Source: CBDUXP01 sp965371225 [NCBI: uncultured bacterium]
GTDB lineage: Bacteria > Abyssobacteria > SURF-5 > CBDUXP01
Direction of reading: 5' to 3'
Length of the DNA stretch: 64,000 bases
NCBI GenBank assembly: GCA_965371225.1
Contig: CBDUXP010000010.1
Span: forward strand, 1-64,000
Shown here piece by piece: positions 1 through 7,527 of the stretch. How positions within the stretch are numbered: position 1 is the stretch's first letter; each line of letters opens with the position of its first letter. The notes below the pieces were generated by a model. It did no database searches. It saw only the letters and a list, made by a program, of their open reading frames with translations, and was not told the DNA's origin. The position numbers and the translations under genes were made by a program.

Positions 1-243
1 CAGGTCGTCGTCGAACGCGCGCACGATGTACTTGAACGTGGTGGGGGAGTCGAACTCGCCGATGTTGGGCGCCGTGAAGGTATGGGTGTGGGGCCCCAGG
101 GCGCCGGGCTTCACGTTCGAACTACCCAGCACGCTCGTGATGCCGAAGTGCGCCTGGTTCTGCGTGATCGTGCCGGTGAAGCCCGCCACCAACCACTCCA
201 CGGTGAACGGCGCACCGCCCGTCGCCTCCGGCGGCGGGGGCAT
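1..243 (-). repeat. Ig-like module coding repeat, copy A
   Basis: This stretch aligns without gaps to 2294-2536, with roughly 90 percent identity judged by eye. Both copies code in the same frame for a module that starts PPPEATGG, contains TQNQAHFGITSVLGSS and ends FKYIVRAFDDDL. The similarity ends abruptly at the module boundary near 243, which suggests module duplication or gene conversion between the two neighbouring surface-protein genes. Confidence 0.8.
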
Positions 244-1359
244 GGTCCAGGTGAGTCGCGGACCGGATTCGACCACCTCAATGATGAAAGACCGGCTGGA
301 TTGCACCTGCCCACTCGTGGGTTCCGCAGTGGCCGTGAACGTGACCATGGTCTCGCCCACGTCCTCTGACACCGGCACCCAGCTCACGACGGTGCCCACC
401 GGGTTGCCCGTGACGGGGAGCTCGGGCACGGCTGTCGCCCCGGCGGGCAACGCTACCGCATCGAGCGTCACGTCCACCGCGGCCTCTTCGAATGACGCGA
501 CCACTTCAAACGTCAGCTCCTCTCCCACCACCCCTAGGAGCATGGCCCCTTCATCCGGGGTTGGTGGTTCGAAGCTCGGCGGCGGAAACACCTCCGGTTC
601 GCCGTTCCGCACCGGAATGATGTATCGCCCCAACACGCTGCTGTTCAGGCTGTTATGAATTAGTCCCGTGATCAGATTCGTATCGAGAAGGGCACCGGGT
701 ATCCCAGAGCCAATGAGCTCGAAAAACGTCCCAGGCAGCCCGGTGCCATTGGCGAAACCGACGCGGGCAGCAGAGCCGCCTAAGCAGTTGCCGTCGCCTC
801 CGCTGGCTTGCCCCGTCTCCCATTCAATCGAGTCGTGGTTAAGTTCGATATCAAAATCCCCGGGACTGATATCGGATCGATCGATGAGTAGGACCTGAAA
901 GGTATTTCGCACGTGCGTGATGAAGCTAAAGCAGCCCACCTCCGGCCAGGTCACGCCGAAGGCGGTTCGGCCATCGACGGAACTGATGCCATACGTCAGC
1001 ACGTTCCCGGCGCGCGTATCCACGTCCGCGAAGAAGGGCGCGATGATTACGCGTTGCGTGCTCGTCAGGTCGAAGGGGGTGAAAGTGAATAGCGAGGCGT
1101 CAAACGTGACATTCCCATTGTTGTTTACGAACAGGTCCGCATAGGACATGCCGAAAAAGTTCACCGTGAACCCGATGGGGACCAAGGCGGTGGATAGATC
1201 GTCGTTCGGCGCTAGAAAATTCGTATCAAAACCGGGGCGCACGGCGGCGCCCTGTGCGACGCCGCTGCTGGGAGCGAAGAGGACCGCTATGGCGAGCCCA
1301 AAGAAGGCCGCGAGTTTTGCGTGGAGGCCATTCCGATTCTTTCGCATACTCCCCTTCAT
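1..1359 (-). CDS. Secreted NIDO-domain protein with Ig-like module (C-terminus outside window)
   Basis: The gene runs off the left edge; 453 codons are visible. The ATG at 1359 has an AAGGA motif about 9 bases upstream; a second in-frame ATG lies at 1347, but the GGGGAG before it is too close to act as its ribosome site. Residues 1-36 form a Sec signal peptide (RKNRNGLHAK, then a hydrophobic stretch ending near VAQG). Residues 40-240 match the NIDO (nidogen-like) fold: VNNNGNVTF, IIAPFFADVDTR, NTFQVLLIDRSD, GDFDIELNHDSIEWETG, and the bacterial tail motif GRYIIPVRNG. Two Ig/cadherin-like segments follow, the last (from about residue 370) being nearly identical to one in the upstream gene. It is probably exported and could be adhesive or structural; the role is unknown. 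It lies 37 bases downstream of the next gene on the same strand, so the two are probably co-transcribed. A sorting signal, if any, is outside the window. Confidence 0.82.
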   Translation of the reverse strand, partial: MKGSMRKNRNGLHAKLAAFFGLAIAVLFAPSSGVAQGAAVRPGFDTNFLAPNDDLSTALVPIGFTVNFFGMSYADLFVNNNGNVTFDASLFTFTPFDLTSTQRVIIAPFFADVDTRAGNVLTYGISSVDGRTAFGVTWPEVGCFSFITHVRNTFQVLLIDRSDISPGDFDIELNHDSIEWETGQASGGDGNCLGGSAARVGFANGTGLPGTFFELIGSGIPGALLDTNLITGLIHNSLNSSVLGRYIIPVRNGEPEVFPPPSFEPPTPDEGAMLLGVVGEELTFEVVASFEEAAVDVTLDAVALPAGATAVPELPVTGNPVGTVVSWVPVSEDVGETMVTFTATAEPTSGQVQSSRSFIIEVVESGPRLTWTMPPPPEATGGAPFTVEWLVAGFTGTITQNQAHFGITSVLGSSNVKPGALGPHTHTFTAPNIGEFDSPTTFKYIVRAFDDDL

Positions 1360-1396
1360 GTGCGAGTGTTCCTTGTCCTGAAGATTTCCTGTCCGC

Positions 1397-4219
1397 TTAC
1401 GGCAAGTTGGTGTCGATGAGTTCGCGGGCGCCGCCGACGGTGTCGGCGATCTGGACGCGGCCCACGCCGGGGGCGAGCCACAGGGTGAGGGAGCGGGAGC
1501 CGGCCCCGCCGAAGTTGATGGTCCCGCGCACGCGCGCGGTCTCGAACGTGCCGGCCTTGACCGTGAGCGTCTCGATGCCTTCGAACGTGAAGCTCGCCTC
1601 GTAGGCGCGGACCTCCACGGGCTGGCCGGGCTGCACCACCTCCGCCAGGCCGCTGGAGGGCACCGAGAGCCCCAGGAACGCCTGGGCGGGCAGGATCGCG
1701 TACGGCGGGTTGTAGGTAATCTGCGTCTCGGGCACTGCCCACCCTTCCCGGTGGACGGCCAGGCCGGCGGCGTCATTGGTCACGAACAGCCCCGACCCGT
1801 CAGTGCCCTCGAGGACCACGGTCGACACCCCGCCGATGTCCACCTGGCCGGCCGCGACGGTGACGGTCACCTCGGTATCCTGCGCAGTCCCGTACAGCCA
1901 ACTGCTGCCGGCGAGGGTGGGGAAGAGCGAGGCCGCGGGCACGGGCGGCGTGAGGCTGATCCTCACGGGGGTGATGGGGGCGAACGCGAACTCGATGGGA
2001 TTGGCCGCCACGGCGGTGTAGAAGAGCGTGCCCTCGCCGGCGACCACCGGTACGGGCACGGTGGCGGTAAACACGCCGTTGCTCCCCGGCTGGTTGGGCG
2101 TCTGGTCAAGCACCCGGGTGATGCCCCAGACGACCGCGTTGGTGCTGACCGGCGCCTGATAGTTCGCCACCTGCCATTCGACGGTGAACGCGCCGCCGCT
2201 CTGCACCGCCAGGGGCGGCGGGGTGATCCACGTCACCTGGGGTGCGGTGGGGCCGGCGGTCACCTCCGTTTCGCGCAGAGGCGACAGGATCTGCAGGTCG
2301 TCGTCGAACGCGCGCACGATGTACTTGAACGTGGTGGGGGAGTCGAACACGCCGATGTTGGGGGCCGTGAAGGTATGGGTGTGGGCGCCCAACGTGCCGG
2401 GCTTCACGTCCGAGCTGCCCAGCACGCTCGTGATGCCGAAGTGCGCCTGGTTCTGGGTGATCGTGCCGGTGAAGTTCGCCACCAGCCACTCGACGGTAAA
2501 CAGTGCGCCGCCCGTCGCTTCCGGCGGCGGGGACGTGATCCAATTAATCTTCGGCACCAGCTCTTCGACCACCGCCACGATGACCGGCCGTGTCGCTTCC
2601 AACTGAATGTCCGCCGAACAATCATCCGTCGCCGTAAAGATGACCTCGTGCAGCCCGAGATCCTCGGTGGTCGGGGTCCAGGAGAAGGTGCTGCTGACTG
2701 GGTTGCCGGCCAGCGGCAGTGCCGGGGTCATGATGGCTCCCGCCGGCAGACCCTCGACGGTCAGCGTCACGATCTGGTCCACATCCGGATCCGAAGCGGC
2801 GATGGTGAACGTGATGGGAGTGTTGTCCACCACTTGCAGCGGGATGTCCTCGATCGGCGTCGGGGGATCGAACACGGGCGTCGCGCAATCGACCGCGATG
2901 ACCTCGAGTGCCAGGCCGCCCGGATACCCGTAGGAATCTGCTTCCGCGAAGCCGTACGCGTACGCGCCAAAGGCGGTGGGGCAGGCGAGCGTATGGGATC
3001 CGATCTCCACCGGGATTTGCGCCCCGGAGAAAATACTGGTCCCGATCGGGGTGAACGTGGCCGTGATGGGGCTGCCATCGAGCGTGCACGCCAACACGTC
3101 GGCGGTGGGGACGGCGAGGTTGATGAAATTCGTAAAGGCCACGGGGGTGGCCGCCGGCGTGCTGAGCGTGTAGCTGGGGAGAAACTGTTCCGTCGGTGGG
3201 ATCATCAACATGAACGGGTCCGACGTAACCCCATCGGCCGTGGTGCCCTTGGAATACTGCATGACCAAGGCGGGGCCGCTGGTCTCGACGGTGCTGAACG
3301 TATCTGACGGGATATCCGTCTGAAAGAATTCTCCCGCGCCCAGTAAGGCTTCGACAAGACCGTCTATGCGTACCTCGGTCGCGTTGTCGCTCGCGAGAAT
3401 GCGGAAGACGTCCCCCGCCTGACGCGTGGCCAGGGGCACCGTGACGAAGCTGGTGCCCCACGTGCTCGTGGACGGGAGCTGTTCCACGATGTGATCGCAA
3501 AATCCGGTCCCCGAGTTCGGGATGTTGGCGCACTGCACCCCGGCGAACACCGCAATGGGATTGGTGGCGGAGATGGTAGTCCCGGTCAGGTCACCGCCGA
3601 CGGTAGAGACTTTGAGCTGATACGTGTCAAACCGGTCGAGCGCGATCGTGTAGGGCATCCCGGCCATCCGCGTGCCCGTATCCACCGACGGCGTAATGGT
3701 GACCAGGGTGCCATCGTCGACCGCCGCAATCACGAATTCCGATTCATTCCCGCCGGAAAAGGAGGTCGGCCAGCTCAGGATGATGTACTGCGTGCCGAGA
3801 ATATCCGTCGGCAGCCCGAGGAAAGCGTCGGTGGTGGCCCTTTTCTGATTCAGCCCATAAACCACGACTTCGTCCGCGGCCGTGACCAGAACGCCGAGCA
3901 TGGCGGTCACGTCGCTGCCGGTCATCCGGACCGCGGCGGGAAGCGTCACCTGCGTAATTGTTCCAGGCGTCACGGAAAACGCTTGCGAGAACGAGAGACC
4001 GGGAATCTCCACCTGCCCCGTCGTTGCCACATCGCCGGTAATGAAGAGCACAATGGCCTCGGCGAGAGTCGGATCCGGGAAGTTCTGCATGAACCCCAGC
4101 ATGAACTCTTGGCCCTTGTTGTCCCGGTCTTGGGCCGAGGCCGGGGGGCCGAACAGCAGGCTCCCGAGGAGGGACACCAGCCCCAGCTGGACTAGGGCGG
4201 CGCCGGCTCGCGTCCACAT
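1397..4219 (-). CDS. Large secreted IgGFc-binding-like protein with Ig-like repeats
   Basis: 940 residues when started at the ATG at 4219, which gives a clean signal peptide (MWTRAGAALVQLGLVSLL to PASAQ). The frame stays open to 4396, and an ATG at 4321 has a G-rich sequence upstream, but those starts would bury the signal peptide. Residues about 30-450 resemble the IgGFc-binding N-terminal domain of bacterial surface proteins (motifs FAGVQCANIPN, DHIVEQLPS and a repeated beta pattern). A putative Ig/cadherin-like domain covers about 455-555 (VDNTPITFTIAASDPD). Two WIT-PPP modules lie at about 560-645 and 650-735; the first is nearly identical to the module in the downstream gene. The last 200 residues form an unrecognised beta-rich domain. 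It is probably extracellular or outer-surface; the ligand is unknown. It appears to be the first gene of a two-gene unit. Confidence 0.8.
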   Translation of the reverse strand: MWTRAGAALVQLGLVSLLGSLLFGPPASAQDRDNKGQEFMLGFMQNFPDPTLAEAIVLFITGDVATTGQVEIPGLSFSQAFSVTPGTITQVTLPAAVRMTGSDVTAMLGVLVTAADEVVVYGLNQKRATTDAFLGLPTDILGTQYIILSWPTSFSGGNESEFVIAAVDDGTLVTITPSVDTGTRMAGMPYTIALDRFDTYQLKVSTVGGDLTGTTISATNPIAVFAGVQCANIPNSGTGFCDHIVEQLPSTSTWGTSFVTVPLATRQAGDVFRILASDNATEVRIDGLVEALLGAGEFFQTDIPSDTFSTVETSGPALVMQYSKGTTADGVTSDPFMLMIPPTEQFLPSYTLSTPAATPVAFTNFINLAVPTADVLACTLDGSPITATFTPIGTSIFSGAQIPVEIGSHTLACPTAFGAYAYGFAEADSYGYPGGLALEVIAVDCATPVFDPPTPIEDIPLQVVDNTPITFTIAASDPDVDQIVTLTVEGLPAGAIMTPALPLAGNPVSSTFSWTPTTEDLGLHEVIFTATDDCSADIQLEATRPVIVAVVEELVPKINWITSPPPEATGGALFTVEWLVANFTGTITQNQAHFGITSVLGSSDVKPGTLGAHTHTFTAPNIGVFDSPTTFKYIVRAFDDDLQILSPLRETEVTAGPTAPQVTWITPPPLAVQSGGAFTVEWQVANYQAPVSTNAVVWGITRVLDQTPNQPGSNGVFTATVPVPVVAGEGTLFYTAVAANPIEFAFAPITPVRISLTPPVPAASLFPTLAGSSWLYGTAQDTEVTVTVAAGQVDIGGVSTVVLEGTDGSGLFVTNDAAGLAVHREGWAVPETQITYNPPYAILPAQAFLGLSVPSSGLAEVVQPGQPVEVRAYEASFTFEGIETLTVKAGTFETARVRGTINFGGAGSRSLTLWLAPGVGRVQIADTVGGARELIDTNLP
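2294..2536 (-). repeat. Ig-like module coding repeat, copy B
   Basis: Partner of 1-243, in the same orientation and reading frame. Most differences are single bases, many of them at third codon positions. A third, more diverged relative of the module (PPPLAVQSGGAFTVEW and so on) directly follows in the protein, at about 2050-2290. Confidence 0.8.
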
Positions 4220-4553
4220 GGAGCGCGGCTCAGCACAAGTGTGGATGGTCGCTGCGGGCGCGGCGGCTGGCGAATCGGTGCGGAATCTGGCGTACGGCTG
4301 CGACAGCTCGGTCGCGAACATCTGTGCGTCCCCCCCGTGCGCGACAGGTGCCGTACCAGGCAATCGGCGGGCGTACCCCCGGCGCGCGAACTGCAAGCTC
4401 CGAAGAGCGGCCCCATCCTATTACGCCACTGCCCGTCCGGCAAGCGAGCATGGAAGCGCCGGGCCGCCCATGGCGGGGACACGGGCTGCTCGGTACAGAG
4501 GGCAACACCGCTGATACTGCTGACGGCGCGCAGCCGCGGCTGCGGCGCACGGG
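4220..4553. other. Gap between surface-protein gene and selC
   Basis: No convincing gene is visible here. The upstream gene frame stays open through 4396, so part of this stretch could be N-terminal coding if an earlier start is used. A perfect 16-base palindrome (CGCAGCCGCGGCTGCG) lies at 4529-4544, ten bases beyond the tRNA 3' end. It could help end selC transcription, but no T-run follows it. Confidence 0.5.
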
Positions 4554-4648
4554 CGGGAAGGGGCAGGAATCGAACCTACCCAGGACGACTCTCACCGCCC
4601 CGCGCCGGTTTTGAAGACCGGTGGGGCCACCAGACCCCATCCCTTCCC
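4554..4648 (-). tRNA. selC: tRNA-Sec (anticodon UCA)
   Basis: A 95-base tRNA on the minus strand with the diagnostic layout of bacterial selenocysteine tRNA. The acceptor stem is 8 bp (GGGAAGGG with CCCTTCCC). The D arm has a 6-bp stem (GGGGTC/GGCCCC) and a 4-base loop. The anticodon loop is CTTCAAA with anticodon TCA at 4612-4614. The variable arm is long, with a 6-bp stem. The T arm has a 5-bp stem (GTAGG/CCTGC) with loop TTCGATT. The discriminator base is G, and CCA is not encoded. It reads UGA as selenocysteine once charged with serine and converted by SelA, whose gene lies at 9435-10838 next to selB. Here selC is about 2.9 kb from selB, separated by two unrelated plus-strand genes. Confidence 0.95.
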
Positions 4649-4788
4649 AGGGCGGCGCACCAACTCCGGTGCTGGCGCGCGAACCGTGGCTCATGCAGGG
4701 TATAACCAAGCCCGCAGGGGAGACACGGCGAGCAGAAGCGTACCATGCTCCCGCCGCCTGGGCGCGGTCTCCGCGGACCGGTGCCGCG

Positions 4789-4794
4789 TATGAT
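4789..4794 (+). promoter_or_regulatory. Possible -10 box of the haloalkane dehalogenase gene
   Basis: TATGAT lies 35 bases before the ATG at 4829. No good -35 box is seen 16-18 bases upstream, so the call rests on the -10 box and its position alone. Confidence 0.3.
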
Positions 4795-4828
4795 GGGCGT
4801 CTGCCCAACCCGAAGGAGCGCAGCACGC

Positions 4829-5725
4829 ATGATTCCCGCGGACGAAACCTTCGACGGCACGTTTCCCTTCGCCCCGCACTTCTGCGACGCGCCCGGGTTC
4901 CGCATGCACTACGTGGACGAGGGGGCGGGTGAAGTCATCATCTGCCTCCACGGCGAGCCCACGTGGGGGTACCTCTACCGCAACTTCATCCCGCCCCTCG
5001 CGAAGACCCATCGGGTGCTCGTGCCCGACCACATGGGCTTCGGCAAGAGCGAGACGCCGCAGGATCGGGAGTACACGCTGCAGACGCACGTGGAAAATCT
5101 CGCGGCGCTCATCGACGCCCTGGACCTCAGCGACCTCACCCTGGTGGCACAGGACTGGGGCGGGCCCATCGCCGGCGCGTACACCGTGCGCCATCCCGAC
5201 CGGGTGAAGCGCCTCTGCCTGATGAACACGATCCTCGGGTACGGCGGCGGGGGCGACGTCAGCGCATCCCCGTGGTTCCAGTGGATCGGGCAGCGGCTGG
5301 CGGACGGTTCATATGAAGCGGTGCTCGGCAATTTGGGCAGCACCGTGCTCAGCGTCATGAAGATCATCGGCTTCGAGAATTCCGCGGCGGTCGACGCCAC
5401 ATGGCTGCGCGCGTACAGCGCTCCGTTTGAGTCGAAGGAGGAGTGCAAGGGGGCCATCGAGTTTCCCCTGGACGTGGTGGAGGGACGCTTCATGCCTTAC
5501 GTGCAAGAGGGGTTCGGCGGTGTCGAAGCGCTCAAGCAGAAGCCGGCCATGCTCATCGAGGGCATGAAGGATCGGGCCATCCCGGCCGAGGTCGCCCTCG
5601 CGGACTTCCGCGGGCTCTTCCCCGACGGGCCCATCGTGCAAGTGGACAACGCGAGCCACTTCATCCAGGAAGACGCGCCGCACATCTGCGTCCCCCTGAT
5701 CCAGCAGTTCCTCCAGATGACCTGA
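4829..5725 (+). CDS. Haloalkane dehalogenase, DhlA-like alpha/beta hydrolase
   Basis: 298 residues. The ATG at 4829 is preceded by GAAGGAG about 11 bases upstream. The alpha/beta-hydrolase motifs are complete: CLHGEPTWGYLYRN (oxyanion HGEP), nucleophile elbow VAQDWGG with Asp109 followed by the halide-site Trp110, acid Asp248 in GMKDR, and His277 in NASHFIQED. HGEP at the oxyanion site and an acid after strand 7 (GMKD) match the Xanthobacter DhlA type rather than the LinB/DhaA type. The family hydrolyses carbon-halogen bonds of haloalkanes to alcohols in the cytoplasm; epoxide hydrolases are close relatives, so the substrate is not certain. It stands alone, with selC divergent upstream and a repeat-bearing gap downstream. 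A second, differently built dehalogenase is at 62471-63352. Confidence 0.8.
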   Translation: MIPADETFDGTFPFAPHFCDAPGFRMHYVDEGAGEVIICLHGEPTWGYLYRNFIPPLAKTHRVLVPDHMGFGKSETPQDREYTLQTHVENLAALIDALDLSDLTLVAQDWGGPIAGAYTVRHPDRVKRLCLMNTILGYGGGGDVSASPWFQWIGQRLADGSYEAVLGNLGSTVLSVMKIIGFENSAAVDATWLRAYSAPFESKEECKGAIEFPLDVVEGRFMPYVQEGFGGVEALKQKPAMLIEGMKDRAIPAEVALADFRGLFPDGPIVQVDNASHFIQEDAPHICVPLIQQFLQMT

Positions 5726-5846
5726 GGCCCAGGAGGGAGCGGCAGCCCTGGCCGGCGCAGACCGGGCAGACGGGGCGCGTGCTGACCGCCGGCGCGGGGG
5801 GGGGACACGCGCGTATCCGCGGATTTCGCCGATGACGCAGATGAGT

Positions 5847-5866
5847 GGGCGCAATACATTGCGCCC
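5847..5866. repeat. Inverted repeat GGGCGCAAT-AC-ATTGCGCCC
   Basis: Perfect 9-bp arms with a 2-base centre, followed by CCTAC. Together with the palindrome at 5901-5920 it forms a pair of short mobile-looking hairpins in non-coding DNA. No T-run follows, so a terminator role is not supported. Confidence 0.6.
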
Positions 5867-5900
5867 CTACGCCTCCTGAGGAAACGGGGCTGGGTTGGAG

Positions 5901-5920
5901 GGGCGACGCATGCGTCGCCC
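5901..5920. repeat. Perfect 20-base palindrome GGGCGACGCA/TGCGTCGCCC
   Basis: Complete dyad with no loop, preceded by G and followed by GTAG, the complement of the CTAC that flanks the neighbouring hairpin. The shared GGGCG outer bases and CTAC/GTAG flanks suggest that both belong to one intergenic repeat family in opposite orientations. Confidence 0.6.
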
Positions 5921-6378
5921 GTAGACACGCGGCGTGCCTGCCTTTGACGTCATCCGTGTGTGTCCGTGTTCTTCCGTGGTTTCAGATTCTTACATGACGC
6001 AGCGGCGCAACCGGACGGATCCATTAGCGATTTCGTCGTGGCCCCGACGCGCGCGGGATGGTTTACTAGTCGCCGAGGCCGTGTGCGCAATGCCATCGAA
6101 CGCGACATACCAGTGGATTGACCAACTGACGGAAACGACCGGACCCATGCCGCAGACCAAATTACGAAACGAACCCATGGGGGGTTTTTCGCACCGCAAG
6201 TGCTGCCGCGCCGCGTGCTTCCGCATCCGCCCCCAAACATAAGATTAACGGCCTGACATGTGCAGAGGCCAGAATCGGCAGAATGGGGCCCTGGGGCGAG
6301 GGCGAAGCGAGGCATGCTGGCCGGGCGCCGGGCATACAATATGCGCGCAACCCTTGCCCAGTCTGCGGGGAAATACTC

Positions 6379-7110
6379 ATGTCATACGAGTATCTGGAAC
6401 TAACCGACCCGGTGAACAACGTGGCGCGGTTGACGCTGCGACGGGAAGCCAAGAAGAACGCGTTGTGCATGGCCATGCGCGACGAGCTGGAGCACGCGCT
6501 CGCGGAGCTGGCGGCGAACCAGGACGTCAACGCGGTGGTGTTGGCCGGCGGCGACGGCATCTTCTGCGCCGGCTTCGACCTGAAGGAAGGCATGGAAAGC
6601 GGCGGCAGCGCCTTTCGCCACCGGTTCCGTGAATTCTTCGAGGCCTGTTACCTGTTTCCCAAGCCCGTCGTCGCCGCGGTGGACGGTCCCGCGCTCGCTG
6701 GGGGCTTCGACCTTGCCTTGATTGCGGACTTCGTCGTGGCGTCCACCCGCGCCCGGTTCGGGCATCCGGAGATCGACTTCGCGCCGGTCGCCGTGCTGCC
6801 CTTGGCGCGGTTCGTTACGCCCGCGCGCCTCAAAGAGCTGAGCATGCTCGGCGAGCAGCTGGACGTGGAGACCGCGAAGGCGGACGGCATCGTGTACCAG
6901 ATTGTGGAGCCGGGCGAAACGGAAGCGGCGGCCACCGCACTCGCGGAGAAGCTGGCGGCCAAACCCCTGGCGGCCGTGGCCGGGACCAAGCAGGCTATCA
7001 ACCGGCGGTTGGTGGGCGACAGCATTGCGGCCGATGAAGCGGCGGTGGACGCGATCCTCAGTGGGAGCTCGAGCGCGTACTCGGACTACGTCAGCAGCAA
7101 GCTCGGCTGA
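6379..7110 (+). CDS. Enoyl-CoA hydratase/isomerase family protein
   Basis: 243 residues. The ATG at 6379 follows GGGGAA by 8 bases; the frame is open further upstream, but no family similarity is seen there. Crotonase-fold signatures are present: the oxyanion segment FCAGFDLKEG (residues 62-71) and GPALAGGFDLALIADFVVAS (103-122). Of the two catalytic glutamates of classical hydratases, the first is Asp111 (GGFD) and the second, Glu131, is kept in GHPEIDF. That pattern fits an isomerase or another crotonase activity as well as a hydratase. The C-terminal ADEAAVDAIL region is typical of the family. It would act on CoA thioesters in the cytoplasm. It is convergent with the selB-operon membrane protein, with 14 bases between the stop codons. 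Confidence 0.85.
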   Translation: MSYEYLELTDPVNNVARLTLRREAKKNALCMAMRDELEHALAELAANQDVNAVVLAGGDGIFCAGFDLKEGMESGGSAFRHRFREFFEACYLFPKPVVAAVDGPALAGGFDLALIADFVVASTRARFGHPEIDFAPVAVLPLARFVTPARLKELSMLGEQLDVETAKADGIVYQIVEPGETEAAATALAEKLAAKPLAAVAGTKQAINRRLVGDSIAADEAAVDAILSGSSSAYSDYVSSKLG

Positions 7111-7124
7111 CCCTGGCCCACCAG

Positions 7125-7514
7125 TCAGCCGGAGCCGGATGGGTGGAGCAGTTCACAGACGTCGATGGTGACGGGCAGCAGGTCGGCTTTCCAGACGTTT
7201 TCGTGTCGGAGGCAATCGGCGATCTCTCCGAAGACGAACAGCAACACGATGCCGCTCAGGATGGCGCCCCACGTCAGCACGTGATCGGTCCAGGCCTGTT
7301 CCCGCCGGTCCGCATCGGTATCAGACCGGGAAATCGGGACGAACGGTTTGCCGCAGGCCCACGGGCTGACCAGGACCGCGGCGCCGAGCGGGGCGCCGAA
7401 GCAGAAAGGAACCGTCAGGAGAGTGAACATCGTGTGCACGCGCATGAGCGCGATCGCGACGGGGACCAGGACCGTGGCGATGACCACGAGCAGCCGATCG
7501 CCGGAGGTGAGCAC
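7125..7514 (-). CDS. Small integral membrane protein downstream of selB
   Basis: 129 residues, family not recognised. It starts at a GTG (7514), 13 bases after the selB stop, with GAGG about 9 bases upstream, so it is probably the third gene of selA-selB. Three hydrophobic segments are visible: residues 8-24 (LLVVIATVLVPVAIAL), about 29-52 (FTLLTVPFCFGAPLGAAVLV), and about 82-100 (WGAILSGIVLLFVFGEIA). A charged loop (SRSDTDADRREQ) separates the last two. Cysteines are scattered and no metal motif is seen. There is no in-frame UGA, so it is not a selenoprotein. Whether it has anything to do with selenium is unknown. Confidence 0.6.
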   Translation of the reverse strand: MLTSGDRLLVVIATVLVPVAIALMRVHTMFTLLTVPFCFGAPLGAAVLVSPWACGKPFVPISRSDTDADRREQAWTDHVLTWGAILSGIVLLFVFGEIADCLRHENVWKADLLPVTIDVCELLHPSGSG

Positions 7515-7527
7515 GCTCGTCTCGCCT

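Larger units (their letters stand above)
5726..6378. other. 650-base intergenic region with repeat-like elements
   Basis: No coding sequence is convincing on either strand. The left half (about 5815-5990) contains two palindromes, annotated separately, and two stretches made of short repeated words: ATCCGCGG-TTTCGCCGATGACGCAGATGA at 5815-5844, and a TCCGTG-rich stretch at 5951-5982. Such low-complexity intergenic words recur in many uncultured-bacterium genomes, so I suspect a dispersed repeat family; this is inference. The right half (6000-6280) is less GC-rich and probably carries the upstream region of the next gene; TACAAT at 6335-6340, 38 bases before its ATG, is a possible -10 box. Confidence 0.5.

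Noticed and set aside
1751-3307. Long plus-strand open frame opposite the IgGFc-binding-like gene
   Set aside because: Its translation is Arg/Gly/His-rich with no domain pattern, and the minus-strand frame has a signal peptide and clear Ig-like repeats. High-GC composition opens antisense frames.
5934-6339. Overlapping open frames on both strands in the gap before the enoyl-CoA hydratase-like gene
   Set aside because: Both frames have atypical composition, no ribosome site and no similarity pattern, and they cover repeat-like words.
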